The notes under the pieces were generated by a model, which worked only from the letters and a program-made list of their open reading frames with translations, was not told the origin of the DNA and did no database searches. Shown here one piece after another: positions 7,066 through 14,310 of a stretch of 14,310 nucleotides of DNA. Made by a program: the position numbers and the translations under genes. Numbering within the stretch: the first letter of the stretch is position 1; the number at the start of each line of letters is the position of its first letter. Source of the stretch: Bacteroidales bacterium (GTDB lineage Bacteria; Bacteroidota; Bacteroidia; Bacteroidales; Muribaculaceae); assembly GCA_004552725.1 (NCBI GenBank), contig SFNM01000049.1, positions 1 to 14,310 on the forward strand. The letters are read 5' to 3'.

Positions 7066-7131
7066 TAGGTTAAAATTACAACCGACATCCTAATCAACAA
7101 CTACCTCAAGCATAGGGTATATATTTAGAAA

Positions 7132-8112
7132 GTGAAATCGTATTATTTAATACTTGTCTTTTCCATCGGTTTGCTGTTGCAAAGTTGCAATAACGCAGAT
7201 GAGCCGTCGGGAGGTGTCAACTCCGGTAAAAAGGCTATTTTTGTATCAGCCGAGGATGCCGCTTCTTCGGCAAGAGCCTCTGTGCCGGCGGGTATGTGCG
7301 ACAACTTCAAAGTCAACACCTCCTTGGAAATGAAAGGCACACGCATGAGCGTGATGGATGGCTACGAAGTGAAATTCAAGGCTGATGAGTGGTCATACGT
7401 CACTGAAACTCAACACATCGTGTATTGGAACGGCAATGCCGACCGCTATCTATTCAATGCCGGCGCTCCCATCGACTCCGTTACTTCAATCAGCACATCA
7501 GAGATGAAACTCTATCTCGAAAACAATACCCGCGGTAGCGTGTTGGCCTCTACGCCTTTGGAAGTGAAGAATGGCACGGCCGAGTTCGGCAATGCCGTAG
7601 GTCTGCGCTTCAACTACGTTCACAGCCGTATTCGCGTGGGCTTTATAAAGAACGTCGCCAACGAAACCACCATATCTGATTTCACGTTGACTCCGGCCAA
7701 TGAGATAGCCTCTAAAGCCAATGCCACCTACACCTACGATTGGACCGCCACTCCGCCCACCGCCTCGGCAAGTGTGAACGTCACCGCCACCTCCTCCGCC
7801 GCGTTCAACTATAAAGGTGTCACCATCCCCGCCAATACGGAAACTGCGGTGCTATCCCCCACGCGCTATTACTGCGTGCCGGTGGCTAATAATCCAAGCA
7901 ATTGGACCATTTCGTTCACTTGCGACGGTGAAGCCAAATCGGCCTCATTCATAAACGACAAAGCGTGGGAAATCGGCAAAGAATACATTTATATTTTTTC
8001 CTTAAAAGATATAACGCCCAAGTTGGTCTACGTTTTGTCGAAAGATACCTACTTCGACTGCAACGACATCCTCCCCGGCGATGTATTATCCGATGCCGAC
8101 ATGACCGAATAA
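7132..8112 (+). CDS. Fimbrillin-like surface lipoprotein, operon gene 1
   Basis: This 326-residue precursor starts at GTG; no ATG lies before the signal peptide and the K2 plus hydrophobic stretch is appropriate. The lipobox LQSC puts the lipidated cysteine at 19, followed by NNADE, an acidic stretch compatible with export to the cell surface. The body resembles the fimbrillin/Mfa_like_1 group. It has an arginine at 48 in a small-residue context (SSARAS), LRFNYVHSRIRVGF at 158-171 matching the family's conserved core strand, and a closing strand EYIYIFSL at 284-291. A 35-residue tail (292-326) ending DADMTE follows. Unlike its three downstream neighbours it has no FISUMP-like domain, so it is the best candidate for a stalk or anchor subunit. 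The next gene begins 11 bases later. Role by family resemblance only. Confidence 0.8.
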   Translation: MKSYYLILVFSIGLLLQSCNNADEPSGGVNSGKKAIFVSAEDAASSARASVPAGMCDNFKVNTSLEMKGTRMSVMDGYEVKFKADEWSYVTETQHIVYWNGNADRYLFNAGAPIDSVTSISTSEMKLYLENNTRGSVLASTPLEVKNGTAEFGNAVGLRFNYVHSRIRVGFIKNVANETTISDFTLTPANEIASKANATYTYDWTATPPTASASVNVTATSSAAFNYKGVTIPANTETAVLSPTRYYCVPVANNPSNWTISFTCDGEAKSASFINDKAWEIGKEYIYIFSLKDITPKLVYVLSKDTYFDCNDILPGDVLSDADMTE

Positions 8113-8123
8113 ATAGCGAAACA

Positions 8124-9932
8124 ATGAAGTATACCTATTATATAATATTAGCGATGTTGCTGCTATGCTCGTGCTCGGAAGAGCGCGACATCGACAATGG
8201 CGTGCAGCGGCTCAGCATCACTTTTGCCGACGCGCCGACTCAATCGCGCAGTTACTGGACCGACTTCACCGATACGGAGGATAAAAAAGTGTCATACGTG
8301 TGGGAAGACGGCACCAATATGCTCACCGCCATCAAGCACGGTACCCAATACGTGCCATTCTACCAATCTTTGTCAGCCACCGCTCAATATCACACCAACA
8401 CCAAATTCGAGACTGTTGATGCAGGAAAGTCGAAAATCCGGCTGCAAACCGAGTGCGGGGTGAAATACGATGTGGGCGCCGGCGCATACGTCTACCCGGT
8501 GGCCGCCGGCGATGAGATGTACTGCTGCCACCCCATCAACGCCCACACCGATGTGATGAGCAGTGCCGATGCCGTCACCGTGGATATGCACCTGCCGCAG
8601 ACATTCACCTACACCGAGCGCACCAACGATTTGAAGTCGTTGGAAGAGTATTCCTACGTGTACACCTCCACCACCTTGCAGTCGGTCAACGCCACCGATG
8701 TGGTGGCCAATTCCTCAAGCTTCAATTCCGCCTGCGCCATCATCCGCTTCAACATCATCAACAGCATCACCGCCGACATCGACATCACCGGCATCAAGAT
8801 GGAGTCGAACGACGGCTCGAAAATCTTCCCCGACGTGTTGCGTTTCTCCGACGGCAGTGTAGCCGAACAAGCCGACAAGGAGGGGTACTACAGCCGAATC
8901 ACCACTACTATTAATTCGGTGACGATACCAAAAAACAGTACCGGCACATTTTATAATCTGTGCTTTCCGCTCAACGGCAACTTCAACAACGTCCCGCTGA
9001 AATTTACCATCGACACCAACTACCTCACCTACCAACTCAAACTCGCCACCGACAAAATCACAAACAATAAATTTGAGGCCGGCAAAATCTACACCTTCAA
9101 TTTCGACCTTAAAGAGAAGGAAATCAATCTCAACACCATCGAAATCGCCCAATGCACCACCTACAACATTGACAACACCGAATCGCTCAACGTAATCATC
9201 AACGGGGATGCTATTTGGCAACAAAGCGATGATGCCACCGCCCAGATGGTGTTCGTGAGCCTCGCAATGTCAACTACAATCAACGGCATCGACTACGATG
9301 TGCTCTGGGCCACTTGCAATCTCGGCGCTATGGAGCCGATTGAGACCGGCTTCCACTACGCTTGGGGTGAGGTGGCGACAAAAGACTCCAATCAATACTC
9401 TCCCACCGGATATACCGGCAAGGCTAACACCGACATTATGGGCACATCTGCCGATGCTGTCAAAGTATATCTTGGCGGCGGCTACTGGCTGTGGTGTACT
9501 CCCACCAAAGATATGTGGGATAAACTTCTTGACACAGATGTTTATGGATGGAGTTGGCAAACCGTCAAGAAAGTGAGCGATGGTGGCGAAAGCGAGGAAA
9601 ACCTCAACTTCGATGCATCTGTGTGGGAAGTAACCAAACGCGATTCTGAAGGTAAACTCATCGGACATATTTACCTGCCCATCACCGGCTATTCCGGCTT
9701 ATTGGACGCCCCTGCCGATACTTACGGGCGTGTCAACAAGGCACGATGCCAATATTGGACCTCCACACCTTGTAGCAATGTGGCCGGCGCAACCGAAAAA
9801 TCGTATGCTTTCCAAACCATATACTCCACCGAAATAGGCACCGGCAAAGGCAGCATGTCTGCTCCGAAATTAGAAGCGTGCGACAGATACAACGGCTATG
9901 CCATACGTCCCGTACTACTCAAAAAGAAATAA
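8124..9932 (+). CDS. Fimbrillin-FISUMP chimeric lipoprotein, operon gene 2
   Basis: This is a 602-residue precursor. ATG 8124 is chosen because it gives a lipoprotein signal (lipobox LCSC, cysteine 17, then SEERD, an acidic surface-export-like motif); the frame is open further upstream but that would overlap gene 1. A fimbrillin-like region spans about 30-330, with SR at 41-42, VSYVWEDGTNML (56-67), AIIRFNI (205-211) and a closing strand AGKIYTFNFDL (319-329). After a linker comes a FISUMP-like domain (about 388-602). It has DYDVLWATCNLGA (390-402), HYAWGE (411-416), a GYWLWCTPTKDMWDKL-type segment, IYLPITGYSG, YWTSTP and the terminal YAIRPVLL (592-599). About eleven cysteines besides the lipidated one are more than in its siblings. 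Likely a surface adhesin or pilus tip subunit. Gene 3 starts 3 bases after its stop. Confidence 0.8.
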   Translation: MKYTYYIILAMLLLCSCSEERDIDNGVQRLSITFADAPTQSRSYWTDFTDTEDKKVSYVWEDGTNMLTAIKHGTQYVPFYQSLSATAQYHTNTKFETVDAGKSKIRLQTECGVKYDVGAGAYVYPVAAGDEMYCCHPINAHTDVMSSADAVTVDMHLPQTFTYTERTNDLKSLEEYSYVYTSTTLQSVNATDVVANSSSFNSACAIIRFNIINSITADIDITGIKMESNDGSKIFPDVLRFSDGSVAEQADKEGYYSRITTTINSVTIPKNSTGTFYNLCFPLNGNFNNVPLKFTIDTNYLTYQLKLATDKITNNKFEAGKIYTFNFDLKEKEINLNTIEIAQCTTYNIDNTESLNVIINGDAIWQQSDDATAQMVFVSLAMSTTINGIDYDVLWATCNLGAMEPIETGFHYAWGEVATKDSNQYSPTGYTGKANTDIMGTSADAVKVYLGGGYWLWCTPTKDMWDKLLDTDVYGWSWQTVKKVSDGGESEENLNFDASVWEVTKRDSEGKLIGHIYLPITGYSGLLDAPADTYGRVNKARCQYWTSTPCSNVAGATEKSYAFQTIYSTEIGTGKGSMSAPKLEACDRYNGYAIRPVLLKKK

Positions 9933-9935
9933 GAT

Positions 9936-11849
9936 ATGAACAAGATATTACCGCTTTTATTACTAATATGTTTGGTCTCCTGCTCTTCCGATCCTGAACT
10001 GAAGGAGCAAGGAACTCCGCTCGAAATCATAGTAGACGTGAGCGCATACAGCCAGAATGTAAGCGATGCTTTGTCACGAGCATCAATCAATAGCGGTGTT
10101 TTCACCAAGTTCGCACCCGGCGACGATCTTGGCCTCATTGTGGTGGACAAAAACGGCAACACGGTGATTGACAACTACCGCTTTGTAGTGCAGAAAACCG
10201 GTCTTGCATATCGAGCCGATGCCGATGACAACATCATCTCCTCCGATGTATATTTCAACGAAGACTACACATATTTAGCCTACGCTCCATACAACAGCAC
10301 TTACAACGGATACACCTCGCTCGACGCTATAATCGACAAACATATTGCCGACTTTCCTACACTCTATGCCGACCAGTCAACGCAAGCCAAATACAATGCT
10401 GCCGACTTATTGGTGTGCAAAACACCCGTGCACAGCGGCAATCAGTTGCGTTTAGCGTTCACTCACGCCATGAGCCAAATGAAGATTTACTACAACGGTG
10501 AAACATTCGACGACCTTACGGTGGAGCAACCGGCTACAAAGGCGCAAATGTTCAAACCCGAGGGCTCCGCAACTTATAGTTATATATGTGTGCCGAAAGA
10601 CGACGTGCTGGTGCTGGGTACTGCTCGCTCCAAAGAAGTAGTTGACAATGGTGAGGGTGGCGTCACCGAAATCGAGGCTTTTTCTTATTGGGAGACAAGT
10701 GTTAGTTTCAAAGAGAACCACTCCCATTACATCTCCATCTATTGCCAGCCCACTGTGTCGTACAAAACCGCCGGCGTCGACATGGGCTTCCCCTCCGGCT
10801 GCATCTGGGCCAAGTACAACTTGGGCGCGGAGTCGGTAAGCCAGTTTAAAACTCGCGGCGGTGTGTGGTATGATAAAGATGGTAATCCTATTGGCGAAGA
10901 TAATGAACTGATGAGCAGTGACTTGCACTCTTCGTTCGACCGCGGCGACTACTACAGTTGGGGCGAATTGGTCACCAAGTACGGCCAGCCCGCCGTGCTG
11001 CTCGATGGCACCTCCGGCCGCATTTGGAAAATCGGTGACTCGTACAACGCTACCGGCACGGACGTAACGCCCCTCATCTCCGGCTCCGACAAGGGCTATT
11101 ACCCCGAAACCTACATCGACCGCGGCTACACATACGCCTCTATCGACGGCAACATCGCCGGCACCGAGTACGATGTGGTGCGCAACAAACTCTGGAAAGG
11201 CGAGTGGCGCATCCCCAACGAAAACGAGGTCGACGAACTCTTCCGATACAGCACCGTGGAGATTGTGGGCTGGTATTATGAAGACAACCTGCGCTACGCT
11301 TCGTGGATTGGCGCAAAAGATGCCGAGGGCAACTACCTCAACCTCCACCCCGACAACTCCGAGTTCTTCGGCACCAAAAACGTCCGCCCATATCGCTACC
11401 TGGTCTCCATCGTCAAGTTCACCAGTAAAATCAACGGCGAAGTGCTCTACTTCCCCGGCGGCACCTGGAGCGACTGGAGCATCGATATGCTCGCCATCCA
11501 CTCGCGCAACCACGAAGGTCGCAGTACCACCACCGCGTATAACTCCGACTACGGCGGCATGTACTACTTCGCCTCCTCAGCCTCGCACGACCACATCGAC
11601 TGTTCCAGTTACATGGAGTTGGAAACAAGTAAATCAGTGGATGCCTCGGGCAAGATAATAGGTGTGACTCCGGTTAAACAGACCTCGCACTATACGGATA
11701 AAAATGGCAACACAATCACACTGATGGGGCTCACCCAGAACGGCCACCGATACACCGGCATGCTCATCCGACCGGTTTACGGTGGTAAGAACTGGAACAC
11801 CAACCCCGAGTCGCTAAGTACCATCCACATTAAAGTTGAGCAACGATGA
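9936..11849 (+). CDS. Fimbrillin-FISUMP chimeric lipoprotein, operon gene 3
   Basis: This is a 637-residue precursor. The lipobox LVSC places the lipidated cysteine at 16, followed by SSDPELKE. The fimbrillin-like region (about 28-272) is the clearest of the four. It has SRAS (47-50), FAPGDDLGLIVVD (59-71), YTYLAYAPY (111-119), DQSTQAKYNAADLLV (146-160) and LRLAFTHAMSQMKIYY (171-186). The C-terminal FISUMP-like domain joins almost directly to the last fimbrillin strand: GVDMGFPSGCIWAKYNLGAES (280-299), YYSWGE (339-344), WKGEWRIPNENEVDELF (420-436), TSKINGEVLYFPGG near 496-509, and a final TGMLIRPVYGG. A roughly 45-residue insertion separates the first two motifs. The stop codon overlaps the start of gene 4 by 4 bases (ATGA). 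Probably a surface-displayed pilus tip or adhesin; the ligand is unknown. Confidence 0.82.
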   Translation: MNKILPLLLLICLVSCSSDPELKEQGTPLEIIVDVSAYSQNVSDALSRASINSGVFTKFAPGDDLGLIVVDKNGNTVIDNYRFVVQKTGLAYRADADDNIISSDVYFNEDYTYLAYAPYNSTYNGYTSLDAIIDKHIADFPTLYADQSTQAKYNAADLLVCKTPVHSGNQLRLAFTHAMSQMKIYYNGETFDDLTVEQPATKAQMFKPEGSATYSYICVPKDDVLVLGTARSKEVVDNGEGGVTEIEAFSYWETSVSFKENHSHYISIYCQPTVSYKTAGVDMGFPSGCIWAKYNLGAESVSQFKTRGGVWYDKDGNPIGEDNELMSSDLHSSFDRGDYYSWGELVTKYGQPAVLLDGTSGRIWKIGDSYNATGTDVTPLISGSDKGYYPETYIDRGYTYASIDGNIAGTEYDVVRNKLWKGEWRIPNENEVDELFRYSTVEIVGWYYEDNLRYASWIGAKDAEGNYLNLHPDNSEFFGTKNVRPYRYLVSIVKFTSKINGEVLYFPGGTWSDWSIDMLAIHSRNHEGRSTTTAYNSDYGGMYYFASSASHDHIDCSSYMELETSKSVDASGKIIGVTPVKQTSHYTDKNGNTITLMGLTQNGHRYTGMLIRPVYGGKNWNTNPESLSTIHIKVEQR

Positions 11850-13993
11850 ACAAACTGATTTACATACTTTTAGGCGTGTTGTTGGCCGCCTGTTCCGACG
11901 AGTTGAACGTGCCAACCACCGGCGACGATACCAACGTGGCCGGAATGGCGCTACGGTTTGAAGCCGTGGTGATTGACCAACCGCAGGCATCTCGCACTCA
12001 TGTGGAGGACGTGTACGACAACTACATCACCCGCGATTTCAAGGCGAGCGACTCCTTCGGCATGTTCATTCTCGATGCTGACGGCAATTTCGTCACCGAA
12101 ATCGACGGACACAACGCGTTGAATATCAAGGTGACCACCCCCGACGGCAAAGCGTGGAACCTCAACTCCGACATCAAAGAAGTGGTGCACAAGTTGGGCT
12201 ACAAATACGTGGCGTATTATCCTTATTCCGAGGATTTTAACTCCTGCGCCACCGTGGCCGACATCAAAGCAAAACTCACTGCGCCCGCCGAAGACCAAAG
12301 CACTCAAGCGGCTATCGACTGGATGTACACCGAGCCCACTTCGCCCTCAATCAACGCCGTGACAACCCTGCGCTTTATGCACCGTTACGCCAAAATCGAC
12401 ATCTACAACTCCTACACTCAGGACCACCACGGCAGTTGGGAATCAACGTATAAATACACCAAAACAGTCGATGACAACGGCGTGGAACATTACCGCTACA
12501 TCCTCGATGCCGCCACAGCGCAGACGCTCACAGTCAACGGCCGCTACTCCATCGGCAACGAACTCACCGGTATCAAGGAACTATCATACGACTTCGGTGA
12601 CATCTCCATCCAAAACGGCCGCCACGCCATAGTCTACACCTACCGCGTCGACGAGCGCTGCGCCGTCGACCTCGGCCTGCCATCCGGCGTGATGTGGAGT
12701 CCCATCAACCTCGGCGCTGAGACCGCAAGTTATATGGATGATGCCGAAATCGCCGCCGCCACCAACACCATCGGCCTCCGCTTGGCTTGGGGCGAACTCT
12801 TCCCGAAGGACACATACAGTTACGATACCTACATCAACGACCCATACCAAACCTCCGGCACCTCCATCCTCCCCGCCGACATCTCCGAAACCGTCTATGA
12901 TGCCGCTCGCCAATACTGGGGCGGCCACTGGACGTTGCCCACCGCTACCGACATCCAAGAATTTATCGACAACACCGAGATTGTCAGCACCGAGTCAATT
13001 TACAGCACCGAATTGGGCAAGAACGTGAACAAAATCACCTTCCGAAGCAAAATCAACGGCAACACAATCACCATAGTCTCCAACGGCTATATCGTCAATG
13101 CTACCTTGAATCAACCCGAGCACCTGCACTACATGTCGGCCTCCCGCGTCGGCACTGCCTCCTGCTCCACCCTCCACAGCAATCCCAATATGACGATTTA
13201 CAACAATAAACGCTACGTAGGCCTCGGCGTCCGCCCTGTGCTCAAAATGAGCCACATTTACAAGGCTGCCAATAAATTGGACATCGTGGTGCGACATATC
13301 AACGACCTCGCCGTGGATTTAGGCATCACCAAGGAGGTGGACGGCGTGACTTACAAGCTGCTTTGGAGCCCGTTCAACTATGGTGTGGAAACAAAAGTAG
13401 ACCTTGTTTCCTACAACAACCGTCCCATAAACGAAGAACTGTTTCTATCTGACTGTGCCAAGCAATTAGGCATGCGCCTTGCATGGGGCACCACTGAGGA
13501 ATCGGACGATTACAACACCGTGGGCTACAACACAGGCCCGCTTGCAGAAAAGTACAACTACAACGCATCGGGTTCCGATAAGGACGTGCGCGACCTCAAG
13601 CCCGAAGACGACGTGGCCCAAATCAACTGGCCCGAGGGCTGGTGCTTGCCCACTGCGCAAGACTTCCAACTACTTGTCGACAACGTCACAGTCACCAACG
13701 AATCCATCAACGGTATAACATGGTTTCGCCTCACATCCAAAAGCAACGGTAACAGCATCCTAATCCCCGCCTCCGGCTACATCGATGGCAAAGTGCCGAC
13801 AACTCCCAAGACATTCTCCGAGGCATACCTTCCCAGCGCCACAGTAGGCTCGTCAAGTAGCACCGTCAGCGGCACCACCAAACGCACCATCTACGCTCTC
13901 CGCCTCAACGGCACCGCTGCCTCCATAGTAAACAGCGCCGGCCGGTGCACCGGCTTGATGGTCCGCCCCGTGCGCTACGTCCGTGTAGAATAG
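11846..13993 (+). CDS. Fimbrillin lipoprotein with two tandem FISUMP-like domains, operon gene 4
   Basis: This is a 715-residue precursor. The lipobox LAAC puts the lipidated cysteine at 16, then SDEL, a good surface-export-like motif. The fimbrillin-like part (about 33-268) shows ASRTH (48-52), FGMFILDADG (71-80), YKYVAYYPY (119-127), DQSTQA (150-155), LRFMHRYAKIDI (175-186) and a closing strand HAIVYTYRV. FISUMP-like domain 1 spans about 272-467: AVDLGLPSGVMWSPINLGAE, RLAWGE (312-317), YWGGHWTLPT (357-366), FRSKINGN (399-406), GLGVRPVL. Domain 2 spans about 489-715: AVDLGI, LLWSPFNYGVET (505-516), MRLAWGT (WGE replaced by WGT), WPEGWCLPT (595-603), LTSKSNGNS, LIPASGY, GLMVRPVRYV. The start is translationally coupled to gene 3. 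This is the largest product of the operon, and therefore a plausible distal tip protein. Confidence 0.82.
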   Translation: MNKLIYILLGVLLAACSDELNVPTTGDDTNVAGMALRFEAVVIDQPQASRTHVEDVYDNYITRDFKASDSFGMFILDADGNFVTEIDGHNALNIKVTTPDGKAWNLNSDIKEVVHKLGYKYVAYYPYSEDFNSCATVADIKAKLTAPAEDQSTQAAIDWMYTEPTSPSINAVTTLRFMHRYAKIDIYNSYTQDHHGSWESTYKYTKTVDDNGVEHYRYILDAATAQTLTVNGRYSIGNELTGIKELSYDFGDISIQNGRHAIVYTYRVDERCAVDLGLPSGVMWSPINLGAETASYMDDAEIAAATNTIGLRLAWGELFPKDTYSYDTYINDPYQTSGTSILPADISETVYDAARQYWGGHWTLPTATDIQEFIDNTEIVSTESIYSTELGKNVNKITFRSKINGNTITIVSNGYIVNATLNQPEHLHYMSASRVGTASCSTLHSNPNMTIYNNKRYVGLGVRPVLKMSHIYKAANKLDIVVRHINDLAVDLGITKEVDGVTYKLLWSPFNYGVETKVDLVSYNNRPINEELFLSDCAKQLGMRLAWGTTEESDDYNTVGYNTGPLAEKYNYNASGSDKDVRDLKPEDDVAQINWPEGWCLPTAQDFQLLVDNVTVTNESINGITWFRLTSKSNGNSILIPASGYIDGKVPTTPKTFSEAYLPSATVGSSSSTVSGTTKRTIYALRLNGTAASIVNSAGRCTGLMVRPVRYVRVE

Positions 13994-14057
13994 CCGCTCT
14001 TTCCATGCTTTCGCTCGGCTGCCGCCTCGCCACAGGACTCGCCGCAGGTTAGCGGCG
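13994..14057. terminator. Possible stem between convergent genes
   Basis: CGCCGC (14040-14045) and GCGGCG (14052-14057) can form a 6-bp stem with a 6-base loop, overlapping the stop codon of the minus-strand gene ending at 14049. On the plus strand a loose T-rich stretch (GCTTGTTTTT) follows after a few bases. It could end the fimbrillin operon, but the evidence is thin and the spacer is otherwise featureless. Confidence 0.3.
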
Positions 14058-14310
14058 GTTGGCTTGTTTTTGGAGGAGGCGTTCGAATTTGCGACGCATG
14101 GCGCGGTTGCACTCGCCCAGCGCGGGGAGGTGATTAGCGATGTAGGTGATGTCGTCGGCGGTGATTGCGGAGCCTTCGGCAATGTAGGTGCTGCGCGTTG
14201 AGAGGAGCAGAAATTGCTCGAACACGCGCGAGTTGACCATTGTGCGCACGAATTGGCCGGTGAGCAGGAGGTGGATATATGAGTTGAGCGCATTGCACAT
14301 GTTGCTGATG
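14049..14310 (-). CDS. C-terminal end of an unrecognised protein, cut by the window edge
   Basis: The minus-strand frame is open from the right edge to TAA at 14049-14051. An ATG at 14300 exists, but the frame continues upstream without a stop to the window end (residues I-S-N before that M), so this is probably the tail of a longer protein rather than an 83-residue one. The visible part is mostly helical in character, with a hydrophobic first segment (SYIHLLLTGQFVRTMV), then ITADDITYIANHLPALGECNRAMRRKFERLLQ and a basic end KQANRR. I do not recognise the family and assign no function. It is convergent with the fimbrillin operon, 55 bases between stop codons. Confidence 0.55.
   Translation of the reverse strand, partial: ISNMCNALNSYIHLLLTGQFVRTMVNSRVFEQFLLLSTRSTYIAEGSAITADDITYIANHLPALGECNRAMRRKFERLLQKQANRR

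Noticed and set aside
6983..7090. Invertible (phase-variable) promoter segment in front of the fimbrillin operon
   Set aside because: I looked for inverted repeats flanking the promoter and found only a 6-bp GTTGTA/TACAAC match, too short for a site-specific inversion system, and no invertase gene is nearby.
7965..8123. Upstream extension of operon gene 2 to an ATG at 7965
   Set aside because: It would overlap gene 1 by about 150 bases and add a basic non-signal sequence before the obvious lipoprotein signal peptide that begins at 8124.
10452..11513. 353-residue minus-strand open frame inside operon gene 3
   Set aside because: This is an antisense shadow. The plus-strand frame has a lipobox, conserved fimbrillin motifs and tight spacing with its neighbours, and the antisense product is motif-free and V/A/G-rich.

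Overview
The window looks like chromosomal DNA of a member of the Bacteroidales, possibly Muribaculaceae or a relative. The case rests on gene families and promoter grammar: a TonB-dependent receptor-like outer-membrane barrel of the Bacteroidetes type, a run of fimbrillin-like surface lipoproteins, A/T-rich leaders with little Shine-Dalgarno signal, and two exact matches to the Bacteroidetes housekeeping promoter (TTG, 19-20 bases, TAnnTTTG). The family-level assignment is inference.

Left half, all on the minus strand, in transcription order. trkH (6828-5311) encodes a K+ transporter membrane subunit behind a textbook promoter. dnaK (5143-3227) encodes a full-length Hsp70 behind a sigma-54-like -24/-12 element and ends in a good intrinsic terminator. 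A 356-base gap follows, holding that terminator, a 23-bp tandem repeat and a 9-bp tandem direct repeat. An 807-residue outer-membrane barrel protein (2870-447) comes next. Bases 1-446 contain no gene I can support, but they are crowded with palindromes: several short GC-rich ones, an 8-3-8 operator-like site, and 14-bp and 18-bp near-perfect or perfect inverted repeats just downstream of the barrel gene.

Right half, plus strand (7132-13993): one tight operon of four lipoprotein genes with gaps of 11 and 3 bases and then a 4-base ATGA overlap. It is driven by an exact Bacteroidetes promoter at 7036-7065. Each product has a lipobox signal peptide, acidic residues just after the lipidated cysteine, an arginine at residue 42-50, and a fimbrillin-like body. 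The first is fimbrillin-like only. The next two each carry one C-terminal domain resembling the Fibrobacter succinogenes major paralogous (FISUMP) family, and the fourth carries two in tandem. The likely role is a surface-anchored type V pilus-like or adhesin assembly. Because C-terminal fusions normally mark tip subunits rather than stalk subunits, an operon with three such chimeras is the most interesting system here.

The right edge (14049-14310, minus strand) holds the C-terminal end of an unrecognised gene convergent with the operon.
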